Source of the DNA: Hemicordylus capensis
Lineage: Eukaryota > Chordata > Lepidosauria > Squamata > Cordylidae
DNA: 64,000 nucleotides
Direction of reading: 5' to 3'
NCBI RefSeq assembly: GCF_027244095.1
Contig: NC_069659.1
Location: forward strand, 334,317,250 to 334,381,249
Numbering within the stretch: the stretch's first letter is position 1; every line of letters begins with the position of its first letter. Below are positions 56,939-64,000 of the stretch, piece after piece. Under the pieces are notes generated by a model. The model ran no database searches. It was not told the DNA's origin and was given only the letters and a program-made list of their open reading frames with translations. Position numbers and translations under genes: made by a program.

Positions 56939-58649
56939 GCACCAACTTTAACGTGCCCAAAGACTTTAGCTTGGTAAGCCATTCTAAACTGTGGTTTTAT
57001 GTTAAGTGTATGGGCAGGTGTGAGCTCTGGCTTGCACACTCCCCCCTCCCACCATACACAAATGAGAGAGAAAGAAGATTTAAAAGTTCTGTTTGCAGTT
57101 TGTGACAAACTGCAGTTTTCAGTTCCATCTGAATATAAGAAAATGATTTGTTCAACCAGGATATCAAACCAGAGTTTTTGATGCAAACGGAAAACTAAGC
57201 TTTGTTCCAGATAGCAGGGGTGAGGGGCATATTAGGATAGTCCGCCCAAGAAGGTTATTGAATCCAATAGGATTCCGAGATGCCTTGGCAGTATTTAGTG
57301 TTGGCTCTGCCAGTGATCCTGTTGATGCCCTGGTGGAGAATTGGAACAGCAAACTCACTAGGGCAGTAGACATGATCGCTCCTAAGTGTCCTCTCTGACC
57401 CTATTCAAGACTGGCCCCTTGGTATACAGAAGAACTATAGGTGCTGAAGCAGCAAAGTAGATGGCTGGAGTGCAAGTGGAGAAAGACTCCACTCAAATCT
57501 GACAGATGACAACATAGCACATTTGAAGACCTATGCTCAGGCAATATGTGCAGCAAAGAAGTTATTCTTTTCTGCCTGTATTGCATCCGCAAGTTCCCAC
57601 CCAGTGGAGGAGTTTAGGGTTATGAGAGGGCTAGTACATGCCCCTCCTCCCTTGAATCAGAATTTGGAATGATGAATTACCTGCTATGATGTGTTTAATG
57701 AAATTTTTGTGGATAAAGTCTCTCATATTCAGGCCAAGTGAAACTCAGACCCCACAATTATTTCATAGTCAAATGTGGAGGAATCCAGTAACTCCACATA
57801 TGTGATTAGGCTGGATCAGTTTCAGTTTGTGACTCCTGCTTGGAGTGGTGCAGCCCGCCACTTGTTCTCTTGACATGGCCTATACTATCTGGCAAGACAC
57901 CTGTCCGACATGGCCTATAGTATCTGGCAAGGTGTTTGTTGTAGAGGGCCTAATAGCTATTATAAATGCTTCTTTGAGGGAGGGTAGAACTTTTTCCTGT
58001 CTTAAGGAGGCAATTATTAGGCCCCTTCTGAAGAAGCCTGCTTTGGATCCCTCAAAATTAAGCAACTGTAGGCCTGTCTCCAAACTTCCATGGTTGGGCA
58101 AGTTAATTAAGCTGCGTGGCCTCCCAGCTCCAGGCAGTCTTGGAGGAAACAGATTATCTAGACCTATTTCAAACTCATGGGTTTTCAGGTGGGCTATAGG
58201 GTGGAGATTGCCTTGGTTGGCCTGATGGATGATCTCCAATGGGGAATTGATGGAGCGAGTGGGCCTCTGTTGGTCCTTTTGGATCTCTCAGCAGCTTTCA
58301 ATAATATTGACCCTATGGACTACCTGGTTGGGAGTGGGAGGCACTGCTTTACAGTGGTTCAACTTCTGCCCCTTGGGCAGATTCCAGATGGCGTCATTTG
58401 GAGATGGTTCTTCAGAACATGAACGTTTATATGGCATCTCCCAGGGCTCCTTACTATCTTCAATGCGTTTTAAATATCTACATGAAACCACTGAGAGAGA
58501 TCATCAGGAGACTTGGTGCAGGGTGTTATCAATATGCAGATGGCACCCTGTGAGGGCTTGGCCTCAGCTTAACCATCCGTTGCCACCAAAAAGACTTTGA
58601 AACCTGTGTGACTGCATAGGCTTTGCAGACACTGAACCCTCTGCCATTT

Positions 58650-59500
58650 AAAAGCAAGACCAATTCTTGTGGTGTGGTAAAAAGGGCAGGTTGGCATGAG
58701 GTGGGACTAAAATAACTGACAGATACCAATAAAATATAGTAAAAATAAGAACATGTGTACTTGAGTTTAAAAGGTTTCAAAAATGCAAAAATTACAGGAA
58801 CAGTAGATAAAAGATTAGGTTGACGAGTACAAAATACAACTAATCAACTTGTTAGCAATCTGTGCTAAGGCCTAGCAGGTTAGAGTAGGATCAGCTCCCT
58901 CACTACTACCTTCCCTAGCAGTTTCTGCCGATCCATCACTGCTAGTGTATTAGCCTTCTGGCTCTCAACCCCCAGCAGCTAACCTCTCTCACACAGAACT
59001 CTTCTCCATGTCACAACCTTCCAGTCCTCCTCCTTCCAGCAGCCTCCCCCTTGGCTGTTACACTCTCCCTTATATTCATTTTCAAGGAGATACATTGCCC
59101 AATCAGTGAACCTCTTCCCTCAGCCAGCCAGAACTTTCTGTCTCCGCCTGGAGACAACCAGTGGCAACCAATAGCAACACCTTATAACTTTCCCTACAAA
59201 ACTCTGCATCTGACAGTATTTTTTACCTCAGACAAGGCTGTTAGAAGTTGTTACATTTAACCCTTGCAGAGCCTGGAGTGGACAAAGAACAAGGCAAGTA
59301 CAAAATAAACTGCAAACCATAGAACAAGGTGGGAAGGGGTTATTCCTTCACACACCGAAATCTATTTCTCCATAGCAACATCTAAATGCCTGCCTGGGGA
59401 AAGTGATGAACTGTATGAAGAATAACAAACGTATCAAAATAAGATTGTGGCACTTACTGTGTGAAGGGTCGAAACTCCGGAGGCAGTTTTGATCTGCTGG
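58650..59500 (-). repeat. Unclassified insertion in L2, possibly a solo LTR
   Basis: About 0.85 kb lies where L2 RT sequence should continue. The minus strand shows 'gctattggttgcc' and 'actgattgggcaatg' (CCAAT-type boxes) and 'gaatataaggg' (TATA-like), suggesting an LTR promoter. Exact ends and target duplication could not be fixed. A 26-bp stretch ('ttttgatctgctggttgtgg') is duplicated at its right border. Confidence 0.35.
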
Positions 59501-59887
59501 TTGTGGATGGGGTTTTGATCTGCTGGTTGTGGAAGGAACAGGTATGCAGTTTTGGAGTGCTTTTAGACCCAAACATCTCCCTGGTGTCTCAGGCTGAGGC
59601 AGTGGCCGAGGTTCTTTCTATCAGCTTCAGCTAATACGCTATCTGCATCCGTTTCTTGAGATAAACTACCAGAACAGTGGTACATATGCTGGTAACCTCC
59701 AGACTCGACTGCTGCAATGCAATCTATGTGGGGCTGCCTTTATACATAGTCAGGAAACTGCAATTAGTACAGAATGCGCCAGCAAGGTTGTTCTCCGGGT
59801 CATCTCAGAGAGATCATATTACTCCCATATTCAAAGAACTACACTGGCTACCAGTATGCTTACGGTCAAAATACAAGGTGCTGGTTA

Positions 59888-60785
59888 TCCTCTCTAATAA
59901 AACGCTTGGTGTCCGTCCGTGGACGGACACCAAGCGTGCGTTCGTGCCTCAACTGTTCTGAGCATGCTCAGAACAGTCCAAGAGAGACACGACCGCCAGC
60001 ACCCGGCGGCCATGTTGGGCGGCCACAAACGGCCGCCCCGAAGAAGCCGGGACTGCGGAGGAGGGAGAGACTGGCTGAGGCGGCGGCAGAGCTGCCGCCT
60101 CGGCCATTAGCGGCGGCAAAGGACCGAGCGCCAGGAGCCACCAAACATCTTGGGTGGCCAGAAAGAGCCGCCCCAGGAAGACAGGAATGGGCCCGGGCAG
60201 CGGAGGGCCCGGCCAGAGCCGCGGGCCGCGGCGGGTGGCGGGCCCGCCAGAGCCCTGGGTGGCTGGCCCGGCCGGAGACACGGGCCGTGGTGGGTGGCAG
60301 GAGGGGGAATGGCGGCGGGGGTCCAGACCGGCCCAGGGAGACGAAAATGCTGCCGCTGCCGAAGTCCCACCCTCCCTCCCTCCCAACTTCCGAAACCACC
60401 TTACCCCGGCCCGTGAAAGTTGAGGAAAGGAAGAGCTCAATTGAAGAGGGAAAGAGGAGCTCGCAAGCAGTGCTCCTCCCTCTACAAAGGCTCTGCCCGA
60501 ACTGGCGCTTTAGGCGGAAAGGACGCAAGAGGCGTCCTTTCCGCCCCAAGCGCCAGTTCGGAAAGAGGCTTTGTAGAGGGAGGAGCACTGCTTGCGAGCT
60601 CCTCTTTCCCTCTTCAATTGAGCTCTTCCTTTCCTCAACTTTCACGGGCCGGGGTAAGGTGGTTTCGGAAGTTGGGAGGGAGGGAGGGTGGGACTTCGGC
60701 GGCAACGGCGGCGGCAATACTTTAAAAAAAAAAAAGGAGAGGAAAAGGCTAGCGCCCGTTATTATAACGGGCTTCAAAATACTAG
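59888..60785 (+). mobile_element. Palindrome-rich Helitron-like element, family B (898 bp), exact ends
   Basis: Starts TCCTCTCTAATAAAACGC directly after 'ggtta'. It ends with the hairpin GCCCGTTAT-t-ATAACGGGC (60754-60772), TTCAAAATA and CTAG, then 'taacc'. The other L2 copy (63473-63490) has the intact 'ggttataacc', so the insertion lies between A and T with no target duplication. This is the Helitron rule. Inside are palindromes at 59903-59936 and 59952-59977 and a long one at about 60351-60707. No Rep/helicase is encoded. An ORF crossing L2 and this element is accidental. Confidence 0.88.
60351..60707. repeat. Long inverted repeat inside the family B Helitron
   Basis: Arms of about 170 bp centred at 60529. 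For example, 60361-60397 is mirrored by 60661-60697, and 'aaaggacgc' by 'gcgtccttt'. Homologous to 14411-14825. Confidence 0.9.
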
Positions 60786-61112
60786 TAACCTATAAAGCCC
60801 TAAACAGCTTAGGCCCAGAGTATTTAAGGGAATGTCGTCTTCACTATGAGCCCTGTTGCTCACTGAGATCATCCAAAGAGGTTTGTCTGCAGTTGCCGCC
60901 AGCTGGGACTGGAATGTCCTCCCTGCTGAAATCCCCATCTGACAACTTTTAAAAAGTCTTTAAAGACACATTCACCCAAGCTTTTTAACCTGGCTTTTAA
61001 AAGGTTTTTATTTCTGTTTTTTAAGTTTGTTTTGCTGTAAACCGGAAATGGAAGTTTGAGTGTGTGTACAAATATAACTAACAAACTGCCTTAGTAGGAG
61101 CGTCTAAGGGAT

Positions 61113-61250
61113 ATGGCGGTTGCTCAATTGTAGAGCATCTGCTTTGTGTGCAGAAGGTTCCAGATTCAATCCCTGACATCTCCAGATAGAGCTGGGAAAG
61201 ACCCCCAAGTTATAAGATAAGATTAGTGGTTGAAGATTACTGGCAAAGAT
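61113..61250 (+). mobile_element. tRNA-derived SINE, tail decayed
   Basis: 'ggcggttgctcaattgtagagcatctgctttgtgtgcagaagg' (head), 'ttccagattcaatccctgac' (B box), 'agatagagctgggaaagac', then a lost tail. Confidence 0.75.
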
Positions 61251-63159
61251 GTAGGGTAAAAAAATGTATGTGGGAAACTTTCTTTACCTTATTTTTCCAT
61301 GAAAAGTTCAAATTCTAAAACTTCTACTAGATTACTTGAAAAATCTCCGATAGCGTAAGGGGAAACTATGTAGTTAAAAGAACCCCACACACCACCATAT
61401 TAAATAGGTCAAATAATGTCTGATCACAGCAGTCTATTTAAGGCATCAGGAAAATTTGTATGGTTCTTTAGAAAAGAATTAATGCAAATTTTATGCAAAT
61501 GAGCCATACATCTGCATGGGAAATTTTCTGAAAATTCACATCACTAATTACTGGTCTACATGTCCATACAGATAAGCTATCAAAAGTTTCTTGTCCTGGC
61601 ACCATGTCTTGAGAAAATTTTTGTGTGTGAGGGAGACATGTAGAGGGAAGGAATGGATTGAATTGGTTTCCTCGCTGCCAAGTGTGTTGGAATGTGTATT
61701 TTTGAAAAATATTCTAACCTGGATAGTTTCTTACTTGATCTCTGGGCATCCATGCCTGCTACTGACTGTATTGGGAAGAAAAAATGGTGAGCAGCTTTGT
61801 GAAAACTAAGCTATTATTAATGCATTACATCGAACTGTGGCATAGAAGGCTTTTAACAGTTCACCGACATGACTAAGGACAGCCCAGGGATATCATAACA
61901 ATCTGTAATAGGGAACTATTCCCTTGCAATTTGCAAGATAAAGTCTAATGACTCCCTAAGAGATATCATAGCATATTGTACAAGCCTGCAATGTGAGGCT
62001 ATTTCAGTGCCAGGGTTATCTTGGTTATGATTCATAGAATAAAGTTTGCAGAACAGTGATTAGAAGTACCCTACTTACACACTTTTGCATTTCATCAATT
62101 TTTTTCTACTTTGCCAACAGTAGTAGCAGTTAAATATTTCTTAAATATTGGGGGTGAGGTGTCCACAGGCATGATGAGAAATTACTAGAGATTCATTAGC
62201 AGATTGAGGTGTGCATGAGGTTTTTGGTGTTTAGTTTTATATATATTTTAAAATTGGCTGTCTTGTCTTGAAACAGACACTTTGCTTAAGTAAATTTGAG
62301 CTCAACAGTGGAAAACTATCTTGCTGATCATTTGCCTAGTAATGTTGTATGTACACAAACTGTGCAGATGACACTGCATGAAAGTAAGCCCATTGGAAAT
62401 GATGGGATTATACTTGTGTAACATTTGCACAACTTACATACATGCAACTTTACTGGACTGGCATAACCATGTATGGTCTGTCAGCGCTTTCCTTTCAGAA
62501 GCAGGAAATACAAACCTGGTTTGCTTTTAAAGGGTGAAAGCTTTATCATGTGAACTCTTGAAAAACAGAAATAAAATTATACCAAGATCTGGCCCAGCAG
62601 TAAAAGCCTAAGAAATCAGGTGTGTGGAGGGGGGAAGTAGTGGTTTTTTCTTACTATTTTTTTTTTTTAAAGAATGCTTCTGGTGGAAGTACTGCTGAAT
62701 TCAGAGCTTATAATGTGAGGTCACACTTAGATTATGCATACCTCCTAATTGAGGTATTTTTAAAATATGAAAAAATGTCATTTAAAAAAGCAAGGTATAT
62801 AAAAACATCCTTTATCCTTGTGCATTACAAATCATTGTGCATGGTGGTAATGAAGTCTAAGGACACAACCTTCTTCTAATCTAGAGGGACAACAATGTGT
62901 GTTGCAGTAAAAATAAAGTCTTGTGGCAGCTTAAGGGCAAACGAATGTTAGTTTTTAAGTTGTCACTCAATTCTGTTTGCTTTGCCTGACAATCTGTAGG
63001 GTTCTAACACAGTGTAAGAACATTATAACAATACATGGTAGGCCTGTGCAAATTTGGTTTTGAAAATTCAGATATCATCCAAAATTGTCCCACATCAGTA
63101 AAATTCGGTGAAACAAACTGGATCAGTAATGTTGGAATTCTGAAATTAAATTTGGAAAT

Positions 63160-63930
63160 CCAAGGCTCTCCGTGGTCTCCCAGGCTGAGGTGATGGTAAG
63201 AAGTGCCTTCTATCAGCTTCAGCCGATATGCCAGCTGCATCCGTTTCTTGAGATGAATGACCTCAAAACAGGGGTACATCTGCTGGTAACCTCCAGACTG
63301 AATTACTGCAATACGCTTTATGTGGGGCTGCCCTTGTATGTAGTCCAGAAACTACAGTTGGTCCAGAATGCGACAGCCAGGTTGATCTCTGGGTCATCTC
63401 GGAGAAACCATATAACTCCTATATTGAAGGAGCTACACTGGCTGCTGATTTGTTTCCGGGCAAAATACAAGGTGTTGGTTATAACCTATAAAGCCCTAAA
63501 CAGCTTGAGCCTTGGGTATTTAAGAGAATGTCATCTTCGTCATTAACCCCACCGCCCACTGAGATCATCTGGAGATGTCCATTTGCATTTGCCACCAGCT
63601 CGTCTGGTGGCCACTCAGGGATGGGCCTTCTTTGCCGCTGCCTCGAGGCGTTGGAATGCACTCCCTAGTGAAATAAGAGCCTCCTCATCTCTGACAGCTT
63701 TTAAAAAGTCTTTAAAGATGCATCTGTTCACCCAGGCTTTTAAGTAATGTTGTTTTAATGGTTTTAATGCTGTTCTAAAATATTATTTAAATTTTTAAAA
63801 ATTGTTGTAATGTGTTAAACTTTCTTTTTGTTTTAACTAATGTTTTACTTTGTTTTTATTTTGTTGTAAACCGGCCAGTGATATAAGTTTTGGGCGGTAT
63901 AAAAATGTTAAATAAACAATAAGATAAATA
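63160..63930 (+). mobile_element. L2 LINE 3' fragment with tail
   Basis: Frames read 'YVGLPLYVVQKLQLVQNATARL', 'ILKELHWLLICFRAKYKVLV' and 'KALNSLSLGYLRE'. A T-rich UTR follows, then the tail 'ttgttgtaaaccggccag' and 'gttttgggcggtataaaaatg'. It supplies the empty Helitron site and ties the tail seen on the SINEs to L2. Confidence 0.87.
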
Positions 63931-64000
63931 ATACTTCAGAATTTTGTAACTTGCAAAGTGGCATCTCTCCCCCCCACCTTAGAGGTAAAGGGTGTGTGTG

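Larger units (their letters stand above)
57170..61090 (+). mobile_element. L2 LINE, long broken copy with two insertions
   Basis: Linker before the RT (57180-57600, 'RRLLNPIGFRDALAVFSVG'). RT part (57960-58600) with 'LLVLLDLSAAFNNID' and a YADGT at the catalytic site where YADDT is usual. C-terminal part (59535-59887 and 60786-60955, 'YVGLPLYIVRKLQLVQNAPARL', 'ELHWLPV', 'ALNSLGPEYLRE'). The 3' UTR runs to about 61090. It is interrupted by an unclassified insertion (about 58650-59500) and by a Helitron (59888-60785). Several frameshifts and stops make it inactive. It is in sense orientation within MEGF6. Confidence 0.88.
53775..64000 (+). other. MEGF6: MEGF6 intron 4, open at the window end
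   Basis: Begins with 'gtgagt'. Repeats inside are listed separately. 53860-55560, 55890-56095 and 61260-63030 contain no gene, RNA gene or repeat I can name. A weakly similar dispersed motif ('taagcccattggaaatg', about 62340-62470) also occurs at 42400-42510. Confidence 0.75.

Noticed and set aside
59774-60952. A 392-codon open frame, the longest in the window
   Set aside because: It starts in L2 sequence, runs through the GC-rich Helitron palindromes and ends in L2 again. The middle protein is low-complexity and the opposite strand is equally open, as expected from a palindrome.

Overview
The window is vertebrate genomic DNA, almost certainly from a squamate reptile and probably a lizard. 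The evidence is the repeat set: CR1 and L2 LINEs, tRNA-derived SINEs with L2-like or BovB-like tails, hAT MITEs, Helitron-like elements and a DIRS retrotransposon, plus one host gene with long, repeat-filled introns. The species cannot be named from the sequence alone.

The only host gene I can support is the 5' part of MEGF6 on the + strand. A CpG-rich promoter (about 34.4-35.15 kb) leads into exon 1 (signal peptide, 35057-35142). A 15 kb first intron follows, then exon 2 (50177-50311), exon 3 (53231-53343) and exon 4 (53670-53774). All four junctions keep frame and give 146 codons: a signal peptide, an EMI domain and a first EGF-like module. The rest of the gene lies beyond the right edge.

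Layout. 0-5 kb: intergenic, with a small Helitron-like element and an hAT fragment. 5.1-11.2 kb: a broken DIRS-family element on the minus strand, with inverted termini and an internal complementary region, split by a tRNA SINE. 11.5-15.1 kb: a second Helitron of the first family and one of a second, palindrome-rich Helitron family. 15-34 kb: MITEs, SINEs, L2 and CR1 fragments, a CR1 with endonuclease and reverse-transcriptase remnants, and a scrap of U2 snRNA inside a repeat. 34.4-53.8 kb: MEGF6, whose intron 1 holds an antisense near-full-length CR1 (45.3-49.2 kb), a cluster of hAT MITEs and several SINEs. 53.8-64 kb: MEGF6 intron 4, with two sense L2 copies, one interrupted by an 898-bp palindrome-rich Helitron.

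The most useful observations are structural. The Helitron at 59888-60785 can be defined to the base because another L2 copy in the same window (about 63.47 kb) carries the unoccupied site. Its two copies (the other is at 14240-15085) keep three palindromes, with paired substitutions in the arms. A SINE family joins a 5S rRNA-like head to a tRNA-derived body. I see no complete unknown coding system in the window.
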